Below, one piece after another: positions 1 through 8,695 of a DNA stretch of 64,000 bases; the stretch's first letter is position 1, and each line of letters opens with the position of its first letter. The notes beneath the pieces were generated by a model, which ran no database searches, was not told the DNA's origin, and worked only from the letters and a program-made list of their open reading frames with translations. The translations under genes were made by a program, and so were the position numbers. The stretch spans positions 1 through 64,000 of the forward strand of contig JACCER010000003.1 in assembly GCA_013416445.1 (NCBI GenBank). Direction: 5' to 3'. The stretch is from Alcaligenaceae bacterium (lineage in GTDB: Bacteria > Pseudomonadota > Gammaproteobacteria > Burkholderiales > Burkholderiaceae_B).

Positions 1-184
1 TGATACCGCGTGCTTTTTCTTCAGGAGCCGCGTCGATTTGCGCGTAGCCCTTGGCTTCGCCGCCAAACGCGGTTGCCAATACGGTAGTGATTGCTGCCGT
101 AAGCGTCGTTTTGCCGTGGTCAACGTGGCCGATCGTGCCGACGTTTACGTGTGGTTTGGTACGTTCGAACTTACCTTTTGCCAT
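1..184 (-). CDS. tuf: Elongation factor Tu, N-terminal part (runs off the window)
   Basis: Only the first 61 codons are present. The protein begins [19 protein letters not shown] and carries the P-loop GHVDHGKT (about residues 19-26) that binds GTP in EF-Tu, the factor that brings aminoacyl-tRNA to the ribosome. A purine-rich GGAG lies about 6 bases before the ATG at 184. Three tRNA genes stand directly upstream on the same strand, the same arrangement as the tRNA-tufB operon of Escherichia coli, so the three tRNAs and tuf are probably one transcript. The identity is certain; which of the two usual tuf copies this is cannot be told from the fragment, although the tRNA context argues for the tufB-like copy. 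Confidence 0.97.
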   Translation of the reverse strand, partial: MAKGKFERTKPHVNVGTIGHVDHGKTTLTAAITTVLATAFGGEAKGYAQIDAAPEEKARGI

Positions 185-225
185 GGCGGACTCCTGACTA
201 TGGAATAAAGCGATAAAGAAAATTT

Positions 226-300
<75 letters not shown>

Positions 301-351
301 AACTGACTTCGTTGCTATCTGCTTTTACAAGCAGAAATCAAAAAACTGCAC

Positions 352-425
352 TGGAGCGGGTGAAGGGAATCGAACCCTCATCATCAGCTTGGAAGGCTGT
401 TGCTCTACCATTGAGCTACACCCGC
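352..425 (-). tRNA. tRNA-Gly (anticodon TCC)
   Basis: On the minus strand the acceptor stem GCGGGTG pairs with CACCCGC, CCA is encoded, and the anticodon loop between CAGC and GCTG reads CTTCCAA, giving anticodon TCC. The T-arm has GTTCGATTC. It sits between tRNA-Tyr and tRNA-Thr on the same strand, matching the tyr-gly-thr order seen before tufB in enterobacteria. Confidence 0.97.
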
Positions 426-599
426 GAGGAGATTCTATCCACCTATTCGCTTGCAGCTGGAAAACTTCCGACAGCTGCCTGCTTTTACAACCGCTTAATT
501 TTTGCATGCACGTGGCATTACTGCAGCACCTGCACAACAACTTCTCAACTCTTTTTCTGTAAACAGGCGGTGTAACAACATGCTTGCAGAAAAAGACTT

Positions 600-686
600 T
601 GGTGGTGGGAGTTGGATTCGAACCAACGTAGGCGCAAGGCCAACAGATTTACAGTCTGCCCTCATTAACCACTCGAGCATCCCACC
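600..686 (-). tRNA. tRNA-Tyr (anticodon GTA)
   Basis: An 87-base tRNA on the minus strand with acceptor GGTGGGA/TCCCACC, an encoded CCA, anticodon arm CAGA-CTGTAAA-TCTG (anticodon GTA) and the long variable arm expected of class II tRNA-Tyr. It is the first gene of the tRNA-tuf transcript. The roughly 200 bases between it and parB hold no gene that I can see. Confidence 0.97.
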
Positions 687-889
687 AAAAGCGAATTGCG
701 AATTATGCAGGCTTTTTAAGTCCTTGTCAAACGGTGTGGCGGTTTATTTGCCTATTTTAGCGATTTTTATGGAAAACCTAGGGTTTTGGGCGGATTTTTT
801 GATTAAAAATCGGCCTTTCATTGGACTTGGTAGCAAATTAAGCCCTTGATAACCACAGTGGTTCGCCTTGGAAAGCATATAAAACAGGC

Positions 890-1798
890 TCAAGACTCAA
901 TAACCACAGATAAACCCTGACGTTCAAGCAATGAGTTCAAATGCTCCCAGCCATGGAAATCTATCATTAATTGGCCTTTGTTCCTGGCGCCAATTTTAAG
1001 GGTGACCTTTGTGCCAAGATGATCTGATAAAGCTTCTTCCATGCGTTTTACGTCACCTGACTCAGCAACCGACTTACGTGCTGGTTTAGGCGCCTTGTCT
1101 TCTGCTTCGCGTATGCTGCGCCCCACCAGCTTTTCTGTTTCACGCACCGACAGACGCTTGGCAATGACTTCATTGGCCAAAAGAATTTGCGTTGCTGAAT
1201 CGGTGGCCAGCAAGGCCCGGGCATGCCCCATGTCGATATCTCCCGCCAGCAACATGGTTTGCACCGGCCCGGTAAGATTCAACAGACGCATCAAGTTGCT
1301 GGTGGCTGAACGTGAGCGCCCTATCGCCTGGGCGGCCTGTTCATGAGTCAGGCCGAATTCATCGAGCAAGCGGCGCACACCGTGAGCCTCTTCCAGCGGA
1401 TTGAGATCTTCACGCTGGATATTTTCGATCAAGGCCATGATCGCGGCGCTTTCATCGGCCACTTCTCGGACAAGTACCGGTACTTCCGCAAGCCCAGCCA
1501 ATTGGGCGGCACGAAAACGACGCTCTCCCGCAATAATTTCATACTTGCCGGCATCTTTCCCAGCTAGTGGCCGCACCAATATCGGTTGCATGATGCCTTG
1601 GGTACGTATGGATTCAGCCAGCTCGTTCAAGGCGCCCTCGTCCATACGAGTACGCGGCTGATATTTTCCAGCGCGCATCAACCCTAGCTTCAATGTGGAC
1701 GGCAGAGGCGATTTACCCAAATTATCTATTGCAGGTATGTCTTCGCCAAGCAAAGCGTCCAGACCACGGCCCAAACCTTTAGGTTTCTTGGTTGCCAT
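890..1798 (-). CDS. parB: Chromosome-partitioning protein ParB
   Basis: ParB is the CTP-dependent clamp that loads on parS sites near the origin and, with ParA, moves the newly copied origins apart. The 302-residue protein has the N-terminal ParA-contact stretch LGRGLDALLG (9-18), the CTP-binding box GERRFRAAQL (91-100), the ENIQREDLNP box (about 125-134), a helix-turn-helix around residues 151-176, and a C-terminal dimerisation segment ending LLERQGLSVVIES. It follows parA by 24 bases. Its likely targets, perfect TGTTTCACGTGAAACA sites, lie only about 3.5-4.6 kb away beside mnmG. Length and motifs are complete. Confidence 0.97.
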   Translation of the reverse strand: MATKKPKGLGRGLDALLGEDIPAIDNLGKSPLPSTLKLGLMRAGKYQPRTRMDEGALNELAESIRTQGIMQPILVRPLAGKDAGKYEIIAGERRFRAAQLAGLAEVPVLVREVADESAAIMALIENIQREDLNPLEEAHGVRRLLDEFGLTHEQAAQAIGRSRSATSNLMRLLNLTGPVQTMLLAGDIDMGHARALLATDSATQILLANEVIAKRLSVRETEKLVGRSIREAEDKAPKPARKSVAESGDVKRMEEALSDHLGTKVTLKIGARNKGQLMIDFHGWEHLNSLLERQGLSVVIES

Positions 1799-1822
1799 TA
1801 TGTTTTCCTTTCTTAAATCTAT

Positions 1823-2647
1823 TTAGACGCGCGGGCGGGCTTGCTGCCGCAAAGCTTCTTTTTTTACGCGCTTGATCAGTTCGTTGCCAAATGCAACATA
1901 AGCCTTGGCGCCACGAGAATTCTTGTCATAGACGATGCCGGGCAAGCCATGGCTGGGCGCCTCGGCCAAGCGCACATTACGGGGAATAATGGATTTGAAC
2001 ACCTTATCGCCAAAATGGGTTTCTATCTGTGCCGAAACCTGCTGCTGCAGCGTTACCCGCGTGTCGAACATGACTCTCAGCAAGCCTACCAATTGCAGTT
2101 CGGGATTGATATTGTGATGCACCCGTTTAATGGTGTTGACCAGATCAGACAGACCTTCCAGTGCAAAATACTCGCACTGCATGGGAATAATCACCCCATG
2201 GGCGGATGCCAAGCCATTCAGGGTAAGCAATGACAAGGTCGGGGGGCAGTCGACAAGGATAAAGTCGTATTCGCTCACCACCTGGCTGATGGCTTGTTTG
2301 AGCTGTTGTTCGCGTTCATCCATTTGGATCAGATCGATCTCGGCGCCAGATAGTTCGCGATTGGCCGGTAATACATCGTAGCCGCCGGCTTCCGACCTTA
2401 CCCTGGCCTGGGCGATGGTGGCGTCCCCTATAAGCACGTGATAGAGATTTTGCTCGACCTTGTTCTTGTCAATACCGCTGCCCATGGTGGCATTGCCCTG
2501 GGGATCCAGGTCAATTAACAGCACGCGCTTGCGCAAAGCCGCCAGGGCTGCGGCAAGGTTGATGGCTGTTGTGGTTTTACCCACCCCTCCTTTTTGGTTC
2601 GCGATGCAAAACACGTTGGCGATGGCTGTGGGGCTGTTGTAATTCAT
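1823..2647 (-). CDS. parA: Chromosome-partitioning ATPase ParA
   Basis: A 274-residue deviant Walker-type ATPase that binds non-specific DNA and positions the ParB-parS complex. It shows the signature KGGVGKTT (19-26), the switch I-like DLDPQGNAT, and the Walker B-like ILVDCPPTL. The open frame continues 29 codons upstream, but I chose the ATG at 2647 (MNYNSPTAIANVF) because it lies about 20 residues before the P-loop as in the family. It also overlaps the rsmG stop by ATGA, an arrangement typical of translational coupling. No odd features. Confidence 0.97.
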   Translation of the reverse strand: MNYNSPTAIANVFCIANQKGGVGKTTTAINLAAALAALRKRVLLIDLDPQGNATMGSGIDKNKVEQNLYHVLIGDATIAQARVRSEAGGYDVLPANRELSGAEIDLIQMDEREQQLKQAISQVVSEYDFILVDCPPTLSLLTLNGLASAHGVIIPMQCEYFALEGLSDLVNTIKRVHHNINPELQLVGLLRVMFDTRVTLQQQVSAQIETHFGDKVFKSIIPRNVRLAEAPSHGLPGIVYDKNSRGAKAYVAFGNELIKRVKKEALRQQARPRV

Positions 2648-3318
2648 GGGTTTCCTTGGCGGCTCAACCAGACCAGACAGCGCTGGGCATTCAATTCGGG
2701 GACAAGCAGCGGCTGAATCTGGCGCACACGCCACTCGGTTTGCTGCTCTAGTGTTACGACCTCGTCGTGCGGTTCTCGGCCTTTCATGGCGGCAAGCTGC
2801 CCCCTAGCGTCAACATGTTGCCCCGCCAGTGTCGCAAAATCAAGCAGCGACGCAAAGGCTCGTGAAACAATGATGTCAGCATTAAAAGGGGGCAAGGCTT
2901 CTATTCGGGCATGTACGGCATGCAAATTAGACAAACGTAAGACCGCCGCCATTTGGCGCACAAAAGCCATCTTCTTTTCAACCGCATCTATGCAGTGCAC
3001 TTGCCAGTGGGGCCTTAAAACGGCCAAAACCACGCCAGGCAAGCCGGCTCCAGAACCGACATCGACAATACATGGATTTAATACTGTGTTTTTATCCAGT
3101 ATTTCGGTTAATGGAACCACAACCGAAAGGCTGTCAAACAAATGCTGTACCAACATTTGATCGGGTTCGCGTAAAGCCGTCAAATTGTAGGTGCGGTTCC
3201 AGCGTTGCAACTGAGCCATATAGGCCAACAAGGTATCGGCCTGCTCCATGCCTAATTCAAGATTCAACTCTAGTGCGGCAGCAACCAGACGCTGCCTGTA
3301 ATGTTCCTGGTTTGCCAT
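2644..3318 (-). CDS. rsmG: 16S rRNA (guanine-N7)-methyltransferase RsmG (GidB)
   Basis: RsmG methylates N7 of G527 in 16S rRNA; loss of it gives low-level streptomycin resistance in other bacteria. The 224-residue sequence has the SAM-binding loop DVGSGAGLPG (86-95), the upstream RWNRTYNLTA motif (39-48) and HLFDSL (59-64), all characteristic of the family. Its ATG shares one base with the mnmG stop (TAATG), and its stop overlaps the parA ATG, so mnmG-rsmG-parA-parB reads as one coupled operon leaving the origin region. Confidence 0.97.
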   Translation of the reverse strand: MANQEHYRQRLVAAALELNLELGMEQADTLLAYMAQLQRWNRTYNLTALREPDQMLVQHLFDSLSVVVPLTEILDKNTVLNPCIVDVGSGAGLPGVVLAVLRPHWQVHCIDAVEKKMAFVRQMAAVLRLSNLHAVHARIEALPPFNADIIVSRAFASLLDFATLAGQHVDARGQLAAMKGREPHDEVVTLEQQTEWRVRQIQPLLVPELNAQRCLVWLSRQGNP

Positions 3319-5234
3319 TACGCCACTTTCTTTTTGTATTGCATACGCTTGATGTGTATCAGCAGCAAAGAAATAGCAGCTGGCGTAACGCCTGAGATCC
3401 GGCTGGCCTGGCCTATGGTTTCCGGCTGGCTGGCCTTCAAGCGATGGCGTACTTCTATGGACATGCTTGCGATAGAATCGTAATTGATATCACCAGGAAT
3501 AGGCTGTGACTCTTGGGCAGCTTGTTTTTCCACCTCTTCCTGTTGTTTGGCAACATAACCAGAATACTTGACCTGTATTTCCACCTGTTCAGCGGCGACC
3601 TTGTCATCCAGTCCAGGGCCAGCAAGGCAGCTGCCATCGACCTTGTCCAGTGCCATTAACGCCTGATAACTTACCTGTGGGCGTTTTAACAGATCATATA
3701 GCGAATACTCTCTTTCAACCTGTTTTCCCAGTAAGTTTACAGCCGTGTGCGTTGCGAGCGTTTTAGGATTGATCCAATTGCTTCTGAGCCGTTCTATTTC
3801 CTGCGCAACCGAATCACGCTTACGGCTAAACGCATTCCACCGGGTATCATCCACCAGCCCCAAGCGGCGCCCTATTTCTGTTAAACGCATATCGGCGTTA
3901 TCTTCGCGCAAGCTCAAACGATATTCGGCTCGCGAGGTAAACATACGATAGGGTTCAGTCACCCCACTAGTTATCAAATCATCGACCAAAACACCCAAAT
4001 AGGCTTCATTACGTTTCGGGGACCAGCCTTCCTGGCCCTTGGCCTGCATGGCTGCGTTCAACCCCGCCAACAGGCCTTGTGCGGCGGCTTCTTCATAGCC
4101 TGTTGTGCCATTGATTTGACCGGCAAAAAACAAACCATTGATTGCACGTGTTTCCAGGGTAGATTTGAGTTCACGTGGATCGAAATAATCGTATTCTATT
4201 GCGTAACCCGGCCGCATAATGATGGCATTTTCCAGGCCTGGCAAACTACGCACCAGCGCAATCTGTATATCGAAAGGCAAACTGGTAGATACCCCATTTG
4301 GGTAAATTTCCCTGGTGGTCAGGCCTTCAGGTTCCAAAAATATCTGATGGCTGGTTTTGTCAGCGAAGCGATGTATTTTATCTTCTATAGAAGGACAATA
4401 ACGCGGCCCTATGCTGTCTATGGTGCCACTATCGCTATACATAGGAGAGCGGTCCAGGCCAGAGCGCACAATGTCATGGGTACGTTCATTCGTGTGCGTG
4501 ATCCAGCAAGGCATTTGTTCCGGATGCATGTCTGCCGAACCCATGTACGAAAAGACCGGAATGGGGTCACGGTCGCCGGCTTGCATTTCCATTTTTGAAA
4601 AGTCTATGCTGCGTGCATCAATGCGCGGCGGAGTTCCTGTTTTCAAACGCCCTTGCGGTAGCTTTAGTTCTTTAAGGCGTTCACCCAAAGATATCGAAGG
4701 TGGGTCGCCCGCTCTACCGGCTGAGTAATGATCCAGCCCCACGTGGATCAATCCGTTCAAAAACGTGCCAGCAGTAAGCACCACAGTACGTGCCCTGAAA
4801 CGCAAACCAATTTGCGTAACTGCGCCCACCACCGTATCACCTTCCAGCATGAGATCATCAACCGCCTGCTGAAATATCATCAGATTAGGCTGGTTCTGCA
4901 GTGTTGTACGGATTGCGCGACGATACAGCGAACGGTCGGCTTGTGCACGAGTTGCACGAACAGCAGGGCCCTTGGAACTATTTAAAATTCGAAACTGAAT
5001 CCCCGCCAAATCAGTGGCATAGGCCATGATGCCGCCCAATGCATCAATTTCTTTTACCAAGTGCCCCTTGCCAATTCCACCTATAGATGGGTTACAAGAC
5101 ATCTGGCCCAGAGTTTCCATATTGTGAGTCAACAGCAAGGTGGAAGCGCCCGTACGTGCGGCTGCCAAAGCTGCCTCGGTACCGGCATGCCCTCCACCAA
5201 CCACGATCACATCGAATTCGTCTGGATAAATCAT
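3318..5234 (-). CDS. mnmG: tRNA uridine-5-carboxymethylaminomethyl(34) synthesis enzyme MnmG (GidA)
   Basis: With MnmE (encoded at 13260-14666), MnmG makes the cmnm5U34 modification in the wobble position of several tRNAs, using FAD, glycine or ammonium and a folate. The FAD-binding loop [10 protein letters not shown] (about 11-20), [15 protein letters not shown] and [12 protein letters not shown] are present, and the C-terminal MnmE/tRNA-binding helical domain ends with [19 protein letters not shown]. Start choice is uncertain. The ATG at 5234 (MIYPDEFDV) matches the family start but has only a weak GAG upstream. An in-frame ATG at 5306 (MFHVKQ) has a better AAAGGT 9 bases ahead and is built from a parS site. 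The true protein may therefore be 24 residues longer. Confidence 0.96.
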   Translation of the reverse strand: MIYPDEFDVIVVGGGHAGTEAALAAARTGASTLLLTHNMETLGQMSCNPSIGGIGKGHLVKEIDALGGIMAYATDLAGIQFRILNSSKGPAVRATRAQADRSLYRRAIRTTLQNQPNLMIFQQAVDDLMLEGDTVVGAVTQIGLRFRARTVVLTAGTFLNGLIHVGLDHYSAGRAGDPPSISLGERLKELKLPQGRLKTGTPPRIDARSIDFSKMEMQAGDRDPIPVFSYMGSADMHPEQMPCWITHTNERTHDIVRSGLDRSPMYSDSGTIDSIGPRYCPSIEDKIHRFADKTSHQIFLEPEGLTTREIYPNGVSTSLPFDIQIALVRSLPGLENAIIMRPGYAIEYDYFDPRELKSTLETRAINGLFFAGQINGTTGYEEAAAQGLLAGLNAAMQAKGQEGWSPKRNEAYLGVLVDDLITSGVTEPYRMFTSRAEYRLSLREDNADMRLTEIGRRLGLVDDTRWNAFSRKRDSVAQEIERLRSNWINPKTLATHTAVNLLGKQVEREYSLYDLLKRPQVSYQALMALDKVDGSCLAGPGLDDKVAAEQVEIQVKYSGYVAKQQEEVEKQAAQESQPIPGDINYDSIASMSIEVRHRLKASQPETIGQASRISGVTPAAISLLLIHIKRMQYKKKVA

Positions 5235-5289
5235 TTTTCGCTCAGGCGAGATAACATTTAATTCATCATTATACTGCCACCATCGTCCT

Positions 5290-5305
5290 TGTTTCACGTG
5301 AAACA
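5290..5305. promoter_or_regulatory. parS site 1 (perfect palindrome)
   Basis: The sequence is TGTTTCACGTGAAACA, identical to the canonical parS of Bacillus and most bacteria. On the minus strand it encodes the residues FHVKQ directly after the upstream candidate ATG of mnmG, so the centromere site lies in, or just upstream of, the mnmG coding sequence. Confidence 0.93.
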
Positions 5306-5327
5306 TAAAAGATTACCTTTAAGCTAT

Positions 5328-5343
5328 TGTTTCACGTGAAACA
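5328..5343. promoter_or_regulatory. parS site 2 (perfect palindrome)
   Basis: A second TGTTTCACGTGAAACA, with centre-to-centre distance of 38 bases from site 1. Both sit in the mnmG leader, so bound ParB could also affect mnmG transcription. Confidence 0.93.
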
Positions 5344-5662
5344 ATTATGTTAAAGAGGTTGGAGTGACATAGTTCGACAAGTAGCCCATCAGCGCATATA
5401 TGATTTTTCATCTTTAATATCATTATATTTTTAATTCGTACTGCCGCAATTATTTGTATTTAACTAAATAGCCTTGCATTAGAGCTTATTAATGCATTGT
5501 TATAGAATTTTTACACATAGTTGCTGCAATGCTGAGCATGGGTACTCTTACTCGAAACCAACTGCACGGGTGCTATTCTCGTTATAAATATTTTCTGTAA
5601 GTATGAAATTTCTAGCACAAATGGATTTTGAAGTTATCTTACGCAATTTTCATTGGTGCAAA

Positions 5663-5678
5663 TGTTTTACGTGAAACA
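5663..5678. promoter_or_regulatory. parS-like site 3 (15 of 16 matches)
   Basis: TGTTTTACGTGAAACA differs from the parS palindrome at one base (C to T in the left half). Single changes of this type often still bind ParB, but weaker. A further half-site, GGTTTCACGT, ends near 5767 and is not counted. Confidence 0.7.
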
Positions 5679-6048
5679 GTAAGTGCTAACTACACGATGT
5701 ATGATTTCTTGAATAAGATATTGTGTAAGTATCGGATATTAAATTCCTCATCCAATTGGTTTCACGTTATTTTTATAACTAGTGACTCGTAAGTTGGATT
5801 AATTCTAATGACATTTACTTGATATGCTCGTAGGTCAAACTAACGCTGCTGAGAACATAATCCGACACCAGCAGCCAGAGGACAACAAGCTGTATGTATC
5901 TGCACCTGGTTCGTACTACAGTGCTAATGCTTCGTGGCCGGATTTTTTGCATCAACCAAAACTTAGGCCTGCTCATACGCCACCAATCATTCGTGCGAAT
6001 AAAACCAGCAATGCAGGCTGCAAGGCCAGCCAATTTGTTGTTGCACAG

Positions 6049-6228
6049 TTGTCCGGTGCGGGTGAGGTCAGTGTGGTGGTAGACGTGCACCGCGTGCTGA
6101 CGAAGGGAAGCCGGCAGCAGTCGTCGACCGCTGTTTAAGCGTTAGCGAGTTCGGCCGACGCCCGGCTGGACGAGGCAGGCGCAGAAACAAGCACGCCGTG
6201 CCGCACCGACCTCACCCGCACCGGACAA
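6049..6228. repeat. Long inverted repeat (21-bp perfect arms, 138-base spacer)
   Basis: The left arm at 6049-6069 (beginning TTGTCCGGTGCGGG) is the exact reverse complement of the right arm at 6208-6228 (ending CCGCACCGGACAA). The pairing continues imperfectly inward, and an inner AGCCGG/CCGGCT pair further folds the spacer. The element is clearly more GC-rich than the AT-rich DNA around it. It lies between parS sites 3 and 4. It does not encode a recognisable protein. It may be a small foreign insertion, a structured RNA, or a cruciform-forming element of the origin. Confidence 0.7.
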
Positions 6229-6345
6229 CATCATCAGAGCCAGACAGCTTTACTAGATACCGTGTGTACCGGCTCCGCATTTGCTGCAAACTTTTTTCTC
6301 TAGAAATTTTGTCAGATCAAACCACATCAATCCGACCTACAGAAC

Positions 6346-6361
6346 TGTTTCACGTGAAACA
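6346..6361. promoter_or_regulatory. parS site 4 (perfect palindrome)
   Basis: A third perfect TGTTTCACGTGAAACA, about 1 kb from the mnmG pair and only 17 bases before a perfect DnaA box. This puts segregation and initiation signals side by side. Confidence 0.93.
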
Positions 6362-6378
6362 ATGAGTACTAATGGCTC

Positions 6379-6524
6379 TGTGGATAACTTTGTGGGTAAC
6401 ATGGTGTACAAGCAGTAGATATCAAATTACTCAACTACCCAGTTCCAAGCTATTCTCATAGGTAACTGACTAGTCATTACTCTGTATATACACAGTAAAA
6501 ACATATTATGCTTTCTGTGGATAA
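6379..6524. promoter_or_regulatory. DnaA-box cluster next to parS
   Basis: Two perfect boxes TGTGGATAA at 6379-6387 and 6516-6524 plus TGTGGGTAA at 6391-6399, all in the same orientation. The first is preceded by ACTAATGG-CTC, a shortened version of the ACTAATGGGTGTC that precedes the first box of the arrays at 8696 and 10959, so the three clusters appear related. Binding of DnaA is inferred from the consensus. Confidence 0.75.
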
Positions 6525-6573
6525 GTCTGTAAAAACCTACCGCCCAGATCGCACTAAAGTAGCAAATAATGTA

Positions 6574-6676
6574 ATTCCATTTTAAAACCAGGTTTGGATG
6601 CAAGGGCAAACCTCAGGCCTTACTGGTGCAAGGAAAGCGAAGCCAACAAAGTACTTATTCGATTTGAAAATGGAAT
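6574..6676. repeat. Conserved intergenic fold, copy 1
   Basis: This stretch is related to 59486-59591, 53 kb away. Both begin with an ATT(C/T)CATTT-AAAA stretch and end with TTTGAAAATG(G)AA, which pair as terminal arms. Both share TTACTGG-GCAA, AAGCG-AGCCA-CAAAGT in the same order. Neither lies in a gene. The shared ends and the pairing of TGG with CCA inside suggest a structured RNA or a small non-autonomous mobile element. Nothing identifies it further. Confidence 0.45.
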
Positions 6677-6681
6677 AATCA

Positions 6682-6714
6682 ATTAAAAACGCCCACACTA
6701 GGCAAGTGGGGCGT
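6682..6714 (-). terminator. Rho-independent terminator of cspA
   Basis: On the minus strand an ACGCCCCAC...GTGGGCGT hairpin (one bulged base, loop of about 9) is followed by TTTTTAATT. It begins 43 bases after the cspA stop codon. Confidence 0.75.
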
Positions 6715-6756
6715 GTAATCTATCTTGTGCCTGGGAACGCACTAAATCAGTAAAAA

Positions 6757-6963
6757 TTATAGCGGGCGTATCTCTGCTGCTTGCGGACCCTTTGGACCTT
6801 CTTTAACTTCAAACTCTACGTCCTGGCCTTCGTTCAGACTACGATAGCCTCGACCTTCAATTGCAGAAAAATGGGCAAATACATCTGTGCCGCCTTCATC
6901 TGGACTAATAAAACCAAAACCTTTATCGGCGTTGAACCATTTAACTTTTCCCTTTTGAGCCAT
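6757..6963 (-). CDS. Cold-shock protein (CspA family)
   Basis: A 68-residue single-domain RNA/DNA-binding protein, [19 protein letters not shown] at the start, with the RNP1 motif KGFGFI and the RNP2 motif DVFAHFSAI. It is a nucleic-acid chaperone of the CspA/CspD type; whether it is cold-induced cannot be read from the sequence. The open frame extends 36 codons upstream, but the family starts at this ATG, which has AGGA about 11 bases ahead. The DNA upstream (6964 to about 7100) is free of genes and could hold the long leader usual for csp genes. A terminator follows the gene. Confidence 0.95.
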   Translation of the reverse strand: MAQKGKVKWFNADKGFGFISPDEGGTDVFAHFSAIEGRGYRSLNEGQDVEFEVKEGPKGPQAAEIRPL

Positions 6964-7269
6964 GATGCATAGTGTCCTAAAATTAAACAAAAAAACCATG
7001 AAGCAAGGACGCCGACACCAACGACACTTCATCAAGCTAAAGACGCTGTTTTGTTCAGCGCTTATAGCCAATGATTACTAACCGCAATACCCGCGCTACT
7101 TGATTACATAGCAGGCATGAGCATAACCACGCTATAAGGCTCTTTCAAATACATATTTACCCCAGTGTGGTATTTTTCCTGCAGACCATTTAGTCCAACA
7201 AACCCTAGCTTGTTAATTATCGGTAAGGTAGGCTAGCCCAGTTTCCTTAAATACTAAATTATCAAAAAC
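6964..7269. promoter_or_regulatory. Divergent intergenic region, cspA / aminotransferase
   Basis: About 300 bases between two divergent genes. I see no ORF of note and no clear operator; it must hold the cspA promoter and leader and the promoter of the aminotransferase gene. Confidence 0.4.
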
Positions 7270-8439
7270 ATGAAATTTGAATCCAAACTGCCCAATGTAG
7301 GCACGACTATATTTACTGTAATGAGCCAGTTGGCCGCTGATCATCAAGCCATCAATCTGGGACAGGGCTTTCCAGACTTTGATCCCGATGCCAAATTGCT
7401 TGACCACGTAAACCAGGCCATGCGAGCCGGGCATAATCAGTATCCGCCCATGGCTGGCATACCAGCTTTACGCCAGGAAGTAGCAAGCAAGATAGCGAAC
7501 CTGTATGAACATCATTACGACCCCGATACCGAAATTACAATAACCAGCGGCGCCAGCGAAGCACTGATGGCAAGTATTACTGCTTTTGTAAAAGCGGGTG
7601 ACGAAGTAGTAGTAATAGAACCGTTTTACGATCTATATATACCTGCCATAGAGCTGGCGGGAGGCATCCCTGTTATTGTGCCTATGCAAGCCCCTACCGC
7701 GAATACCCCTCACTACCAAGTTGACTGGCAACATGTACTGGACGCGATTACTTCTGCCACACGTATGTTGATCATTAATTTTCCACATAATCCAACTGGT
7801 ATCAATCTACAGGATAGCGATCTGGACTGGCTGGAGCGTATTGTCGATCAAACAGGCGTTATGCTGCTGTCTGATGAGGTATATGAACATATCGTTTTTG
7901 ATGGTCAGCAACATCAAAGCCTGGCGCGTCGGGAAAAACTGGCAGCACGCTCTATTGTGATTTCTTCATTTGGCAAAACTTATCACACGACCGGTTGGAA
8001 AATTGGTTATTGCTGCGCGCCAAAGGCCATTTCCGCCGAAATACGAAAAGTTCATCAGTTCATGGTTTTTACGGTAAGTTCTCCCATGCAAGTGGGTTTG
8101 GCTCATTTCATGAAAGATCCCAAGCCATACATCGAACTATCGGATTTTTATCAAACCAAACGTGATCGCTTATCCCAGGGATTGGCAAAAACTCGTTTTA
8201 AACCTATGCCAAGCCAAGGCACCTTTTTTTTACTGGCCGATTACAGTGAAATATCGGAGTTGCCAGAAGCTGAATTTGCCCGCTGGCTGACAACTGAACA
8301 CGGAGTAGGTGTTATTCCGGTATCGGCTTTTTACCGTGTACCAGAGGCAAAGGCATCCAACCATAATTTAGCCAGATTTTGTTTCGCTAAACAGGATCAC
8401 ACGCTGGACGCTGCCATTGAAAAATTAATGCTGGTCTGA
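7270..8439 (+). CDS. PLP-dependent aminotransferase, methionine aminotransferase-like (YbdL type)
   Basis: A fold-type I, class I/II aminotransferase of 389 residues. It has the substrate-loop motif NLGQGFPDFD (about 33-42), the NFPHNPTG motif that holds the cofactor and carboxylate, SDEVYEH, and SSFGKTYHTTGWKIGY with the Schiff-base lysine around residue 236. The combination GQGFPDF with SFGKTYHTTGWK is typical of the YbdL/kynurenine-aminotransferase group, which prefers methionine and aromatic amino acids. The ATG at 7270 has no strong Shine-Dalgarno sequence but is the only start giving the family N-terminus. It stands alone, followed by a terminator. Confidence 0.9.
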   Translation: MKFESKLPNVGTTIFTVMSQLAADHQAINLGQGFPDFDPDAKLLDHVNQAMRAGHNQYPPMAGIPALRQEVASKIANLYEHHYDPDTEITITSGASEALMASITAFVKAGDEVVVIEPFYDLYIPAIELAGGIPVIVPMQAPTANTPHYQVDWQHVLDAITSATRMLIINFPHNPTGINLQDSDLDWLERIVDQTGVMLLSDEVYEHIVFDGQQHQSLARREKLAARSIVISSFGKTYHTTGWKIGYCCAPKAISAEIRKVHQFMVFTVSSPMQVGLAHFMKDPKPYIELSDFYQTKRDRLSQGLAKTRFKPMPSQGTFFLLADYSEISELPEAEFARWLTTEHGVGVIPVSAFYRVPEAKASNHNLARFCFAKQDHTLDAAIEKLMLV

Positions 8440-8463
8440 CAGTTTAATTTTTCACCAGCCACC

Positions 8464-8492
8464 AGGCCTTGCAATAGCAGGGCCTTTTTTAT
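8464..8492 (+). terminator. Rho-independent terminator after the aminotransferase gene
   Basis: AGGCC and GGCCT form a stem around TTGCAATAGCAG and are followed by a run of T. The hairpin starts 25 bases after the stop. Confidence 0.8.
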
Positions 8493-8695
8493 TTATAAAA
8501 CCTGAAAGCTTTGTGCTGACAAAAAATTCATTTTTTATTCAAACAACGAAAAAGCTAGAACAAAAACCCGCATCTTTGTTTTCCCCTTCATTGTCATCAT
8601 CGACTGACAGAAGTATACATGCGGATGGATTACTTTCAATAGCCCGCTGCCAGCAAGGGAAACCGTGTTTCTTCGTAGTTGTTTATTATTCTTTT

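Larger units (their letters stand above)
5307..6756. other. Candidate chromosomal origin/centromere region (non-coding)
   Basis: About 1.45 kb between mnmG and cspA holds no convincing gene. It contains parS sites 2-4, two perfect DnaA boxes and a degenerate one, a very AT-rich stretch near 5395-5510 that could unwind, and a 21-bp perfect inverted repeat with 138 bases between the arms. Genes to the left (mnmG to parB) point away from it. In Alcaligenaceae the origin is usually placed next to mnmG (gidA) and some genomes are numbered from that gene. The function is inferred from these signals and not shown; arrays at 8696 and 10959 are competing candidates. Confidence 0.65.

Noticed and set aside
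28-180. Possible second gene in the tuf fragment
   Set aside because: The minus-strand EF-Tu N-terminus explains the whole stretch.
5758-5767. Fifth parS site
   Set aside because: Only the left half (GTTTCACGT) is present; the right half does not match.
5824-6138. 104-residue open frame in the origin region
   Set aside because: No recognisable motif; it crosses the left arm of the inverted repeat, and its composition changes within the frame. Likely not a gene.
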